From DAIPJH01 sp036770365 (GTDB lineage: Bacteria; Pseudomonadota; Alphaproteobacteria; Rickettsiales; UBA998), in NCBI GenBank assembly GCA_036770365.1, contig DAIPJH010000004.1, forward strand, positions 99,883 through 163,882: DNA of 64,000 bases, in the 5' to 3' direction. The notes beneath the pieces were generated by a model, which saw only the letters and a list, made by a program, of their open reading frames with translations, was not told the DNA's origin and did not search any database. How positions within the stretch are numbered: position 1 is the first letter of the stretch; every line of letters starts with the position of its first letter. The translations under genes and the position numbers were made by a program. This document shows positions 7,099-15,606 of the stretch, one piece after another.

Positions 7099-7881
7099 AT
7101 GCCATTTCCTGAGAGGGAGTATTATTCACTGGAGCATTTAACGCGGCGATGGGCAGTCACTTTGGAAGAAGTGCAACATGCAATCGCCACGGGAAAACTT
7201 ATTGCCTCCGCTTGGCTTCAACCCACCTACGCTTACACGGTGACAGAATATTCCCCTGATGAAGCCCGTCGATCCGCACCGCATCCGCTTGAAGGATACG
7301 TCTGTGTTGCGCCAGAATCCTGCCGAATCCTGTTCTCGCGTGGTAGCGTCGGGCGGCGAAAATTCCCCACCCGCGAAGAAAATTGCTACCACATGATTGT
7401 CGAGCATTTGGACAAAGTGGAGCTTTGCGTCAGTGATTTAGTGATACTTCACGAGGATCTGCGGCAATTCGAAAAACTGCATAATTTGGCCGCGCAGAAC
7501 CCGTGCAAGATAATTAGTGTACACAAAATCAAAACCACCTCGTCATCCACAGTTCACAAGCCTTTCAGCCAGCAGAACGATTGCCGCGTGGTAGCCTTAA
7601 ATGGCTATCGTTTCAACTTCGGTGACATTCAGGCTGCTATCATCCGCCAGCTGCTCGCCGCCTCCAATACCGATAATCCGTGGGTGCATGGCAAGACACT
7701 ACTCGCCAAAGCGGGATCAACTTCTATGGTGATGCGCGATGCGTTCCGTCATCAGCAAAACTGGAAGGAATTGATCGCAGGCGACGGGCGCGGATATTAC
7801 CGCCTGAGTCCTACCTGTAGCCCTATGCAAGCCCTACCTGAGTCACATGCGACACACAAAGAAAAGATATTCTTACGATAA
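7099..7881 (+). CDS. Putative phage DNA-binding protein
   Basis: A 260-residue protein of no recognised family. The N-terminus (YYSLEHLTRRWAVTLEEVQH) looks like a MerR/excisionase-type DNA-recognition helix pair. The C-terminal part (NFGDIQAAIIRQLLAASNTD and GKTLLAKAGSTSMVMRDAF) reads like a winged-helix domain, ending with a segment in which RHQQNWKELIAGDGRGYYRL fits a wing. It is divergent from the UmuD-like gene and 58 bases ahead of the metal island, so it is a candidate regulator of both. Downstream of it lies a TGTTCGAACA palindrome. Confidence 0.55.
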   Translation: MPFPEREYYSLEHLTRRWAVTLEEVQHAIATGKLIASAWLQPTYAYTVTEYSPDEARRSAPHPLEGYVCVAPESCRILFSRGSVGRRKFPTREENCYHMIVEHLDKVELCVSDLVILHEDLRQFEKLHNLAAQNPCKIISVHKIKTTSSSTVHKPFSQQNDCRVVALNGYRFNFGDIQAAIIRQLLAASNTDNPWVHGKTLLAKAGSTSMVMRDAFRHQQNWKELIAGDGRGYYRLSPTCSPMQALPESHATHKEKIFLR

Positions 7882-7888
7882 TCGAATA

Positions 7889-7898
7889 TGTTCGAACA
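7889..7898. promoter_or_regulatory. TGTTCGAACA palindrome upstream of the metal island
   Basis: The same 10-bp palindrome as at 4363 and, minus its last base, 6282-6299 is centred here within ATGTTCGAACAT, 41 bases before the first island gene and just upstream of a -35-like TTGAAA. Confidence 0.5.
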
Positions 7899-7904
7899 TG
7901 TTAG

Positions 7905-7932
7905 TTGAAACTTAACCAGATTCGGATATTGT
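7905..7932 (+). promoter_or_regulatory. Candidate promoter of the first metal cassette
   Basis: TTGAAA (7905-7910) and TATTGT (7927-7932) are 16 bases apart, ending seven bases before ATG 7940. Transcription would begin at or near the start codon, leaving little or no leader. Confidence 0.4.
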
Positions 7933-7939
7933 GTGAGGC

Positions 7940-8263
7940 ATGAAAAAAGTTATTCTTTCACTCTTTGTTGCTTTTTCGCTGCTTATTGCGCCACTTGCGC
8001 ACGCAGCTGGCATGAACTGTGAAGGCGATAACTGTCAGATGTCTGAGCAGACAAAGAAGCAAGCGAAAAGCGAAAAGCAGCAGGACAACGATAAAACGGC
8101 AAGTGCTGGACATCATTGCTGCTGCCCTCACGTTTCCTCTATCCCTAATCTGGCCGTGGCTGAACCGATGAAGGTTTCCAGTCGCACGATTTTCGTTCTT
8201 GAGCAGGATGCCACGACATCCGTAGTGGTTGGACCACCACTCAAGCCACCCTCCCACGCTTAA
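7940..8263 (+). CDS. Small secreted Cys/His-rich protein heading the RND cassette
   Basis: The 107-residue product has a clear signal peptide (LSLFVAFSLLIAPLAHAA). The mature part has possible metal ligands: MNCEGDNCQM and HHCCCPH. It ends in PPLKPPSHA. The copper cassette starts with a similarly built protein (15607-15993, ending NRLKRPPKA), so the two look like distant paralogues placed at each operon head. A periplasmic metal-binding or sensing role is inferred, not shown. Confidence 0.7.
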   Translation: MKKVILSLFVAFSLLIAPLAHAAGMNCEGDNCQMSEQTKKQAKSEKQQDNDKTASAGHHCCCPHVSSIPNLAVAEPMKVSSRTIFVLEQDATTSVVVGPPLKPPSHA

Positions 8264-8281
8264 TTCCATAAGACAGGCTTG

Positions 8282-8307
8282 CGCCTGAACGAGTGCCTGT
8301 TCAGGTG
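8282..8307 (+). promoter_or_regulatory. Hairpin between head gene and efflux operon
   Basis: CCTGAAC (8284-8290) pairs with GTTCAGG (8299-8305) around an eight-base loop, in the 99-base gap before the outer-membrane gene. There is no T tract, so it is not a standard terminator; it may be an attenuator or processing site. A comparable hairpin sits in the equivalent gap of the copper cassette. Confidence 0.35.
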
Positions 8308-8362
8308 CTCCAATGCCGCACGTCCTATTCTATTTGTTCAAGGAATTAAGCGGTGAGAATCC

Positions 8363-9691
8363 ATGTATCAGAAAAAATTACTGTGGCTGCTGTGCGCCAC
8401 CATACTGACTAGCCAGCCTGTATTCGCGCAAGACGCAGCGAAGCCTGAGCCCGATAGCAAGCCTCCTGCAATGGCTGTAGAGGCAGTAAAATTCAACGGC
8501 TTCACGCTGGATGATGCGATTGCCAAAGCACTTGGCGGATCGCCGCGATTGAAAGCGTTTAACAGTGGTGTTGCCGCTGCCAAAGGCGAGCTTCGTCAGT
8601 CGAACGCATGGGTGAACCCTGAAGTGGGTGTTGAGGCCGAGAATGTCGCTGGCAAAGGCGCATATAAGGGTTTTGATTCGGCGGAAGTAACGTATGGAGT
8701 CACTCAGGAAATCACTATTGGCGGCAAGATTTCAGCGCGGGAGAATATCGCTGGTAAAGGGCTGGAGATCGCCTCGCTCGATGAGCAAGCTGCCATGCTT
8801 GATGTCATCCGTGATGTCACGACTGCCTATGCCGAAGCAGTGGCAGCGGAAGAAAATGTGCGACTCGCCACTGAGCAAAAAGAACTAGCGGTCGATGTAC
8901 TTAAATCGGTGAGCGTGCGTGTGGGTGCTGCCGCCGCTCCGCTGATTCAGAAAAGCCGTGCTGAGGTGGAACGCTCCACCGCCAGTATCGCGCTGGATAA
9001 AGCTAACCGTGAACGTGATATTTCTCGCAAAAAACTTGCAGCACTGATGGGAGAAGACCGCTTTACTCTCGCGCTTGATAGCACTGCTTTTTACGCCATC
9101 ACCAAGCCAGAACTGGCGGCGTTAGAGGAAAAACTCAAAGCCAATCCTGATTTAGTGAAGCTGAATAGCAGCCTTGAGCAATCCAAGGCGCGGCTGGATT
9201 TAGAACAGGCTAACGCTATTCCTGACCCGCGTTTAAGTGTCGGCGTGCGCGACTTCCGCGATAGTGGCGATCAGGCGTTTGTGGTGGGCGTATCGTTGCC
9301 TATACCTGTATTCAACGCAAATCGCGGCAATATCGAAAAGGCACGCCACGAGGTTAGCCGCACCGAAATGGATAATCGTCAGATGGCACTCAATGCCAGC
9401 GCGGAGCTAACGCAGGCGCATGAGCGTATGGAAAATGCTTATGTGCAGGCGCAAACGCTTAAAACTGAAATCCTGCCCTCTGCTGATAAAGCCTTCCGAC
9501 TGGCGCGTGAGGGCTATGGCTTGGGACGCTTCCCCTACCTTGAAGTGCTGGACGCGCAGCGCAGCCTGTTTGGGGTGAAGCAGCAACAGATCGAAGCGAT
9601 ACGCGAATTCCACACGGCCAAGGCACAAGTCGAGCGACTGACTGCGACGCGCTTGAGCCAATTACAAAAATCAGGAGAAAACCATGAATAA
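8363..9691 (+). CDS. TolC-family outer-membrane channel of a heavy-metal RND pump (CzcC/CusC-like)
   Basis: The 442-residue protein starts with a signal peptide ending VFAQD. The body has the two repeated TolC-type halves: LDDAIAKALGGSPRLKAF near residue 50, and QANAIPDPRLSVGVRDF with GVSLPIPVFNANRGNI in the second half. REGYGLGRFPYLEVLDAQRS is a family hallmark near the C-terminus. It would form the outer-membrane duct of the tripartite pump encoded with the next two genes, with which it overlaps by eight bases. Confidence 0.92.
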   Translation: MYQKKLLWLLCATILTSQPVFAQDAAKPEPDSKPPAMAVEAVKFNGFTLDDAIAKALGGSPRLKAFNSGVAAAKGELRQSNAWVNPEVGVEAENVAGKGAYKGFDSAEVTYGVTQEITIGGKISARENIAGKGLEIASLDEQAAMLDVIRDVTTAYAEAVAAEENVRLATEQKELAVDVLKSVSVRVGAAAAPLIQKSRAEVERSTASIALDKANRERDISRKKLAALMGEDRFTLALDSTAFYAITKPELAALEEKLKANPDLVKLNSSLEQSKARLDLEQANAIPDPRLSVGVRDFRDSGDQAFVVGVSLPIPVFNANRGNIEKARHEVSRTEMDNRQMALNASAELTQAHERMENAYVQAQTLKTEILPSADKAFRLAREGYGLGRFPYLEVLDAQRSLFGVKQQQIEAIREFHTAKAQVERLTATRLSQLQKSGENHE

Positions 9692-10808
9692 GCGCAATTT
9701 TGTTATTTTAATTCTGCTGTTGGCAATCGCGGGGGGTGCGTATGTCACGCTAGGCGGTTCGGGGAAAAAACCCGCAGCGGAAAATCACGCCCACGCCGAC
9801 AAGGACGAACATGGCCACGGCGACGAGCATAAAGATGACCATGCCGAAGGCGGCGAACACGGGCATGGTGATAAAGATGAACACGCGCATGGCGATGAAC
9901 ATGGTCACGATCATGCAGAAGCCAAACCTGCTGAGGACAAACACGGTGAAGCCGATGAGCATGGACATGGCGGCGAAGAAGGTGGTCACGGAGAAGAAAG
10001 CAAAATCAGCGATAACGCCGTCAAGAACCTGAATATTGAGATTCTCGAAGTCGGTAGCGGGATGGTGCAGGAAACCGTGAGCGTCAGTGGCCGCGTGACC
10101 TTGAACCAGAACACCACCGCACAAGTTAAGGCACGCTTCCCTGGAGTGATTCGCAGTGTGGTGAAAGAGCCTGGTGAGGTGGTAAAAGCTGGTGACACGC
10201 TGGCGAAGGTAGAGAGCAACGATAGCCTCCAAGTCTATGCCGTAAAATCGCCTGTGGCTGGTACGATTATCAATCGCAACGCCAATGTGGGCGAACTGGC
10301 GGCGGATACCCCGCTGTTCGTGGTGGCCGATTTGGGCAAGCTATGGGCAGAACTTTTTATCTTCTCGAAAGATGGTGAGAAGCTGAAAGCTGGGCAGAAA
10401 GTTCGCATCCAGTGCCTTGATGATGACATCAATACGTACTCTACGATTGCGCTGGTGTTGCCTACCGCTGAAGCCTCCAGCCAGACGGTAGTAGCGCGTG
10501 CGGTGATCGAGAACGCCGATAATCACTGGCGTTCGGGCATGAACATCCGCGCCGATGTGGTGTTGTCGGAGAAGGACGCCCCACTTGCTGTCAAAACCGA
10601 AGCCATCCAGCGTATGGAAGGCAATACGGTGGTGTTCGTGGCTAGTGATGGCGGCACTTACAAAGCCCAGCCCGTTGAAACGGGCATGAGTGATTCGCAG
10701 TGGACGGAAATAAAAAGCGGCCTGAACGCAGGGCAACGCTATGTCGCTAAAAACAGCTTCGTGGTGAAAGCCGACATCGGCAAAGCCGGTGCGGAACATG
10801 AACACTAG
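9684..10808 (+). CDS. RND efflux periplasmic adaptor with long His-rich segment (CzcB-like)
   Basis: Residues 1-22 anchor the 374-residue protein in the inner membrane. Residues ~33-108 are an extended His/Asp/Glu-rich tract made of HGHGDEH-like units, a probable periplasmic metal-binding arm. The membrane-fusion body follows: VSVSGRVTLNQNTTAQVKAR, a lipoyl/hairpin part (VKEPGEVVKAGDTLAKVES), and a barrel ending with SGLNAGQRYVAKNSFVVKAD. This is the heavy-metal adaptor family. It should deliver periplasmic metal to the pump encoded 18 bases downstream. The His-rich arm fits Zn, Co, Ni or Cd better than Cu(I). Confidence 0.93.
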   Translation: MNKRNFVILILLLAIAGGAYVTLGGSGKKPAAENHAHADKDEHGHGDEHKDDHAEGGEHGHGDKDEHAHGDEHGHDHAEAKPAEDKHGEADEHGHGGEEGGHGEESKISDNAVKNLNIEILEVGSGMVQETVSVSGRVTLNQNTTAQVKARFPGVIRSVVKEPGEVVKAGDTLAKVESNDSLQVYAVKSPVAGTIINRNANVGELAADTPLFVVADLGKLWAELFIFSKDGEKLKAGQKVRIQCLDDDINTYSTIALVLPTAEASSQTVVARAVIENADNHWRSGMNIRADVVLSEKDAPLAVKTEAIQRMEGNTVVFVASDGGTYKAQPVETGMSDSQWTEIKSGLNAGQRYVAKNSFVVKADIGKAGAEHEH

Positions 10809-10826
10809 AATCTAAGGGGCTTTGCC

Positions 10827-13800
10827 ATGATTGAACGTATTTTAGGGTTTTCCCTCCATCACCGATACCTGATCGCGCTGCTCACCATGGCGGTGGCAGT
10901 GTTTGGGTTGTACTCGCTTAAAAATCTGCCGATTGATGCCGTGCCAGACATCACCAATAATCAGGTGCAGATTAACACTTCGGCCACGGCATTCTCGCCG
11001 ATGGAGGTGGAAAAGCAGGTCACATTTCCTGTGGAAACCGCACTAGCGGGGATTCCTGGTCTTGAATATACCCGCTCGATTTCGCGCAACGGATTCTCTC
11101 AGGTCACGGCTGTATTTCGTGATGACGTGGATATTTATTTCGCACGCGCTCAAGTGAATGAACGCATTGCCGAAGCCAAAGAAAGCCTGCCCGAAGGCGT
11201 TGACCCCAAAATGGGCGCAATCTCGACTGGCCTTGGCGAGATTTATATGTGGACGGTGGAATATGAACACCCGCAAGGCAAAGGTGCGGAAATCAAGGAT
11301 GGCAAGGCAGGCTGGCAAACGGATGGCAGTTACCTCACGCCCGAAGGCCAAAGACTAACAACCAATATCGAACAGGCTTCTTACCTTCGCACGGTGCAGG
11401 ACTGGATTATCCGCCCGCAGCTAAAAGGCGTGAAGGGCGTGGCAGGTGTCGATGCTATTGGCGGCTATGTGAAGCAATACCATGTGCAGCCCAACCCCGA
11501 AAAGCTGGTGGCACTTGGCCTTAGTTTTTCGGATGTGGTGAATGTGCTGGAGCGCAACAATACCAGCATTGGCGCGGGTTACATTGAGCGCAGTGGCGAA
11601 GCCTATGTGGTGCGTGCGGATGGTCGTATCGAAAATGCCGAGCAAATTGGCAATATCGTGGTGGCGAACCGTGGCGGCGTGACGATTTATCTTAAAGACA
11701 TCGCCACCGTTGGCATCGGTAAGGAACTCCGCACAGGTTCTGCCTCGGAGAATGGTAACGAGGTGGTCGTTGGCACGGCATTGATGCTGATTGGCGAGAA
11801 TAGCCGCACCGTGTCGCAAGCGGTGGATGAAAAAATCACTGAGATTAACAAATCGCTGCCCGAAGGTATCCACGCCAAAACGGTGCTGAACCGTACCAAG
11901 CTGGTGGATCGCACCATCGGCACAGTGCAAACCAACCTCACCGAAGGCGCGTTGCTCGTCATCGTGATTCTGTTTTTGCTGCTCGGTAACTTCCGTGCTG
12001 CGCTGATTACTGCGCTTGTCATCCCGCTTTCCATGCTGATGACCAGCATGGGGATGATTCGCGCAGGCATTAGCGGCAACCTCATGAGCCTTGGTGCGCT
12101 CGATTTCGGGCTGATCGTGGATGGCGCGGTGATTATCACCGAAAACTGCCTGAGCCGCTTGGCACACCGCCAACATCATGAAGGACGTATGCTCACTCTG
12201 CAAGAACGCTTGCATGAAGTGATGGTTGCCAGCCGCGAGATGATTCAGCCTTCCGTGTTCGGTCAGGCAATTATCATCATGGTGTATATTCCGCTGCTGA
12301 CGTTTAGCGGTGTGGAAGGCAAGATGTTCGAGCCGATGGCGATGACAGTGATTTTTGCGTTGATTGCCGCCTTCGTGCTGTCGCTTACCTTCGTTCCAGC
12401 CATGCTTGCCATTTTCGTGAAGGGCAAAGTGGAGGAAAAAGAAAGCCGCATCATTCACAAAACCAAAGGCTGGTATGAACCCGCGCTGCATTGGGCATTG
12501 CGTGCGCCGCTGAAAGTTATCAGCGCAGCGGCTGGTGGCTTCGTGTTCTCGATGGTGTTGTTTTCCACGATGGGGCAAGAATTCATCCCGACGCTGGATG
12601 AAAAAGACATCGCCATGCACGCGATGCGGATTCCGTCCACCTCGCTCACACAGTCGCAAGAATTGCAGTTTGCGGTGGAAAAAGCCGTAAGCAGCGTGCC
12701 AGAGGTGGAATTCGTATTCTCCAAGACAGGTACGGCGGAAATGGCTTCCGACCCGATGCCGCCTAACGTGTCGGACACATTCATCATTCTGAAAGACAAA
12801 GACCAGTGGCCTGATTCTGGCGCAACTAAGGATGAGGTGCTGAGTAAAATCAATAAAGCGGTGTCGGACGTTCCTGGGAATAATTACGAGTTCACCCAGC
12901 CGATTCAGATGCGCTTTAACGAGTTGATTTCGGGCGTGCGCTCAGATGTGGCCGTGAAGATTTACGGCGATGATTTCGGCGCAATGGAAAAAACCGCCGC
13001 GCAACTGGTGCAGACGCTTAAAACCATTGACGGTTCGGCGGATGTGAAGATGGAGCAAACCAGCGGTCTACCCATGCTGGAAGTGAAGCTGGATAAGAAC
13101 GCCATCGCCCGTTACGGCCTCAATGTCAGCGACGTATTGGATGTGCTTTCCATCGCCGTGGGTGGCCGCGAGGCTGGCTTGGTATTCCAAGGGGATCGTC
13201 GCTTTGATATTTTTGTGCGTTTACCAGATGCGATGAGACAAGACCTAACCGTGCTGGAAAACCTGCCCGTGCTGCTCCCTATGGATGACGACAATATGGC
13301 AGACCGCATTAGTGGCCAGCCGCACACCCGTCCAGCTTATATTCCGCTGAAACAGGTGGCGAAGCTGGAAATCACCGACGGGCTAAACCAGATCAGCCGC
13401 GAAAACGGCAAACGCCGCATGGTAGTGCAAGCCAACGTGCGCGGTCGTGACATCGGCTCGTTCGTGAAAGAGGCGCAGGCTACTATCGACAAGCAGGTGC
13501 AGATTCCTGCGGGTTATTGGCTGGAATGGGGCGGGCAGTTCAAAAACCTTGAGGAAGCCAAGGCGCGGCTCGGTGTGGTTGTGCCTGCCTGCTTCTTTAT
13601 GATTTTTCTGCTGCTGTTCACGGCGCTTGGTTCGGTGAAGCAAGCCTTGCTGGTGTTCTCTGGCGTACCGCTGGCACTTACGGGTGGCATTATCACCCTT
13701 TGGCTGCGCGGGATGCCGTTCTCAATATCGGCAGCGGTGGGCTTGATTGCGCTCTCTGGCGTAGCAGTGCTGAATGGCCTCGTGATGATTACCCGCATCA

Positions 13801-14075
13801 ACCAGTTGGTGCGTGAAGGTATCGAGGCGCACAAAGCGATTGTGGAAGGTGCGCTATCGCGTTTCCGCCCCGTGCTGATGACCGCACTCGTTGCTTCTTT
13901 GGGCTTTGTGCCGATGGCGATTGCCACAGGCGCAGGCGCAGAAGTGCAAAAACCGCTGGCAACAGTGGTGATCGGCGGGCTTATCACCGCAACCATCCTG
14001 ACGTTGCTGGTGCTACCCGCCATCTACAAACGGTTCAATCTCGCCCGTGACCTGCTGGCGAAGGAGGAACTGTGA
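10827..14075 (+). CDS. czcA: Heavy-metal RND efflux pump, CzcA class
   Basis: A 1082-residue inner-membrane proton-driven pump, normal length for HME-RND proteins. It opens MIERILGFSLHHRYLIAL, with PIDAVPDITNNQVQI typical of the family. The transmembrane-helix-4 signature reads DFGLIVDGAVIITEN; in the family the DFG...DG...EN form marks pumps for divalent cations, whereas Cu/Ag pumps carry an A-x-G-x-x-x-D-A variant. I therefore infer Zn/Co/Cd/Ni export rather than copper. It works with the TolC-like and adaptor proteins upstream. Large antisense frames here are shadows. Confidence 0.95.
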   Translation: MIERILGFSLHHRYLIALLTMAVAVFGLYSLKNLPIDAVPDITNNQVQINTSATAFSPMEVEKQVTFPVETALAGIPGLEYTRSISRNGFSQVTAVFRDDVDIYFARAQVNERIAEAKESLPEGVDPKMGAISTGLGEIYMWTVEYEHPQGKGAEIKDGKAGWQTDGSYLTPEGQRLTTNIEQASYLRTVQDWIIRPQLKGVKGVAGVDAIGGYVKQYHVQPNPEKLVALGLSFSDVVNVLERNNTSIGAGYIERSGEAYVVRADGRIENAEQIGNIVVANRGGVTIYLKDIATVGIGKELRTGSASENGNEVVVGTALMLIGENSRTVSQAVDEKITEINKSLPEGIHAKTVLNRTKLVDRTIGTVQTNLTEGALLVIVILFLLLGNFRAALITALVIPLSMLMTSMGMIRAGISGNLMSLGALDFGLIVDGAVIITENCLSRLAHRQHHEGRMLTLQERLHEVMVASREMIQPSVFGQAIIIMVYIPLLTFSGVEGKMFEPMAMTVIFALIAAFVLSLTFVPAMLAIFVKGKVEEKESRIIHKTKGWYEPALHWALRAPLKVISAAAGGFVFSMVLFSTMGQEFIPTLDEKDIAMHAMRIPSTSLTQSQELQFAVEKAVSSVPEVEFVFSKTGTAEMASDPMPPNVSDTFIILKDKDQWPDSGATKDEVLSKINKAVSDVPGNNYEFTQPIQMRFNELISGVRSDVAVKIYGDDFGAMEKTAAQLVQTLKTIDGSADVKMEQTSGLPMLEVKLDKNAIARYGLNVSDVLDVLSIAVGGREAGLVFQGDRRFDIFVRLPDAMRQDLTVLENLPVLLPMDDDNMADRISGQPHTRPAYIPLKQVAKLEITDGLNQISRENGKRRMVVQANVRGRDIGSFVKEAQATIDKQVQIPAGYWLEWGGQFKNLEEAKARLGVVVPACFFMIFLLLFTALGSVKQALLVFSGVPLALTGGIITLWLRGMPFSISAAVGLIALSGVAVLNGLVMITRINQLVREGIEAHKAIVEGALSRFRPVLMTALVASLGFVPMAIATGAGAEVQKPLATVVIGGLITATILTLLVLPAIYKRFNLARDLLAKEEL

Positions 14076-14104
14076 TTTTTTCAACCAACCTAAAAGGAGA
14101 CTCT

Positions 14105-14365
14105 ATGACCGATCTGAAATCCCTGCTTACCGCTTCTGCCCTTGCGCTGGTGGTAGGCATTGCCGCCCCCGCCATTGCTGGTGAGCATAAAGCCGAAGAT
14201 GGCAAGAAAGTGGAAAAACACGAACACAAGGACGGTGACCACAAAGATCACGGCAAGCATGAAGGCCATAAAGATGGCGATCATCATGACCATAAGGAAG
14301 GCGATGGTCACGATCATGACAAAGAAAAAACTGGCAAGGCCGATGCAAAAGGCAAAGGCCAGTAA
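14105..14365 (+). CDS. Secreted His-rich protein
   Basis: The 86-residue product starts at ATG 14105 after AAAGGAGAC; the upstream in-frame GTG at the pump's stop has no good site. A signal peptide (LTASALALVVGIAAPAIAG) is followed by an almost pure His/Lys/Asp/Gly sequence (HEHKDGDHKDHGKHEGHKDG...). It is a probable periplasmic divalent-metal buffer for the adjacent pump, of the same composition as the adaptor's arm. Confidence 0.75.
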   Translation: MTDLKSLLTASALALVVGIAAPAIAGEHKAEDGKKVEKHEHKDGDHKDHGKHEGHKDGDHHDHKEGDGHDHDKEKTGKADAKGKGQ

Positions 14366-14408
14366 ATGAATACGGCCAGAGGCATGGTGCTTCTGACCGT
14401 AGGTGCGA

Positions 14409-14474
14409 CGGGAAGGTTCAGTTTTGCGACATGGCCTTCCCGCCGCGCTCCCCAAACCTGACACTTTCGTCAGG
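14409..14474 (+). promoter_or_regulatory. Two consecutive hairpins between operon segments
   Basis: CGGGAAGG (14409-14416) pairs with CCTTCCCG (14435-14442), and CCTGAC with GTCAGG at about 14457-14474. Neither is followed by a T tract. They lie in the 137-base gap between the His-rich gene and the lipoprotein gene and may weaken read-through or stabilise the upstream message. Confidence 0.35.
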
Positions 14475-14502
14475 AATGTTTAACCATTCTACAGGTAGAA
14501 CC

Positions 14503-14937
14503 ATGAAAAAAGCCATAATCATCAGCACAGCCCTGATAGTTTTATCAGCCTGCGCGTCACAACCACCTAAAACACTCGACCAGAAACTGGCCGAAACCAC
14601 TAGCGCAGCAGACCGCAAAGAAACGCTGCGCCTTGCTTGCCTGAATGAAGCCGAGTGGCCAGCCAGCTTGCAGAAAGTTCGCACCACTGGCCGTCACGGG
14701 ACACAACAACGCCAGCGTTTGAAGCGCACTCCTGAGATAACGGAAATGAAGTCGCTCTGCCGCCAGATGGACGACCTAACTACCGCAGATGCGGAAGAAA
14801 AACTCCCGCCGAAAGAACTGGCAACTGCTTGCGCCAACAAAGTCACTGCAAAAAAGCAGAAAGAAGGCAAAGGCTGGGCTGAACACGCAGACCGCATCGC
14901 GCATATCTGTAAGGAAATGACAGGTAAGAAACTGTGA
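14503..14937 (+). CDS. Lipoprotein of unknown function in the efflux cassette
   Basis: The 144-residue protein has a lipobox (ALIVLSAC) and no recognised domain. The mature part is charged with five further cysteines spaced along it (RLACLNEAEW, KSLCRQMDDL, ATACANKV, HICKEM), perhaps disulfide-bonded. ATG 14503 was chosen because it gives the lipoprotein signal. Its TGA overlaps the GTG of the CDF gene (GTGA), so the two are coupled. Confidence 0.7.
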   Translation: MKKAIIISTALIVLSACASQPPKTLDQKLAETTSAADRKETLRLACLNEAEWPASLQKVRTTGRHGTQQRQRLKRTPEITEMKSLCRQMDDLTTADAEEKLPPKELATACANKVTAKKQKEGKGWAEHADRIAHICKEMTGKKL

Positions 14938-15581
14938 TTTCCTGCCACGATCATTGCAATGCTGACGAGCAATCAGACGTATCAGGAGCTTACCGCAAGG
15001 TGCTTTGGATATGTCTGATTGCCAACGCGGTGATGTTCGTGGCGCAGATGATCGCAAGCTACGCCGCACACTCCGTTTCGCTGCTGGCGAATAGTGCGGA
15101 TTTTTTCTCCGATGCTGCGAATTATGGCATCAGCCTCTATGTGCTGGATCTATCACTGCGCCAGAAAGCAAGAGCCTCGATGTTCAAAGGCATTTCTTTG
15201 GGCGTTGTGGGGCTGTGGGTGGCTTTTGAGACGTTGCACCACGCGCTACAGCCCGAACTACCCGAACCGCTTATTATGGCCGTTATCAGCGTTGTGGCAT
15301 TGGCGGTCAATGTAGGCTGCGCCGTGTTGCTCTACAAATACCGTGGCGGCGATAGCAACCGCGAATCCGTATGGATTTGCAGCCGCAACGATGCCATCGG
15401 CAATATCGCGGTGATGATCGCCGCCGCTGGCGTATTCGCATCCAGCACCATCTGGCCAGATATTATCGTTGCCGCCATTCTCGGCTGGCTGGCCGTAACT
15501 GGTGCATGGCGAATTATTAGTTCGGCAAGAAAAGAACTGAAACAAATTGATAGCATTGTGAAATATAAAATATTGCAGTAA
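14934..15581 (+). CDS. Short cation diffusion facilitator-like transporter
   Basis: The 215-residue protein has about six hydrophobic segments and the CDF core SVSLLANSADFFSDAANY, with the two Asp expected for a metal site in helix 2; helix 5 has SRNDAIGNIAVM. The usual cytoplasmic C-terminal domain is missing, and the N-terminus has possible ligands SCHDHCNAD. CDF proteins export Zn2+, Co2+, Fe2+ or similar from the cytoplasm by proton exchange. The GTG start overlaps the lipoprotein stop, and it closes the divalent-metal cassette. Confidence 0.8.
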   Translation: MISCHDHCNADEQSDVSGAYRKVLWICLIANAVMFVAQMIASYAAHSVSLLANSADFFSDAANYGISLYVLDLSLRQKARASMFKGISLGVVGLWVAFETLHHALQPELPEPLIMAVISVVALAVNVGCAVLLYKYRGGDSNRESVWICSRNDAIGNIAVMIAAAGVFASSTIWPDIIVAAILGWLAVTGAWRIISSARKELKQIDSIVKYKILQ

Positions 15582-15600
15582 TCTTAATGTCTTGTATAAT
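15573..15600 (+). promoter_or_regulatory. Promoter of the copper cassette
   Basis: TTGCAG (15573-15578) and a perfect TATAAT (15595-15600) are 16 bases apart. The -10 ends six bases before ATG 15607, so the message would be leaderless or nearly so. The -35 overlaps the end of the CDF gene. Confidence 0.55.
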
Positions 15601-15606
15601 GTATCC

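Noticed and set aside
8282..8307. Rho-independent terminator after the 7940 gene
   Set aside because: There is no T tract after the stem.
11421..12659. 412-residue minus-strand frame within the RND pump gene
   Set aside because: Composition is dominated by His, Gln, Asn and Arg, as expected from reading a conserved gene backwards.
10827..14075. Assignment of the RND pump as CusA (copper/silver)
   Set aside because: The helix-4 motif has the DFG...DG...EN form of divalent-cation pumps.
14072..14104. GTG start for the His-rich protein overlapping the pump stop
   Set aside because: ATG 14105 has a strong AAAGGAGAC site and gives a clean signal peptide.
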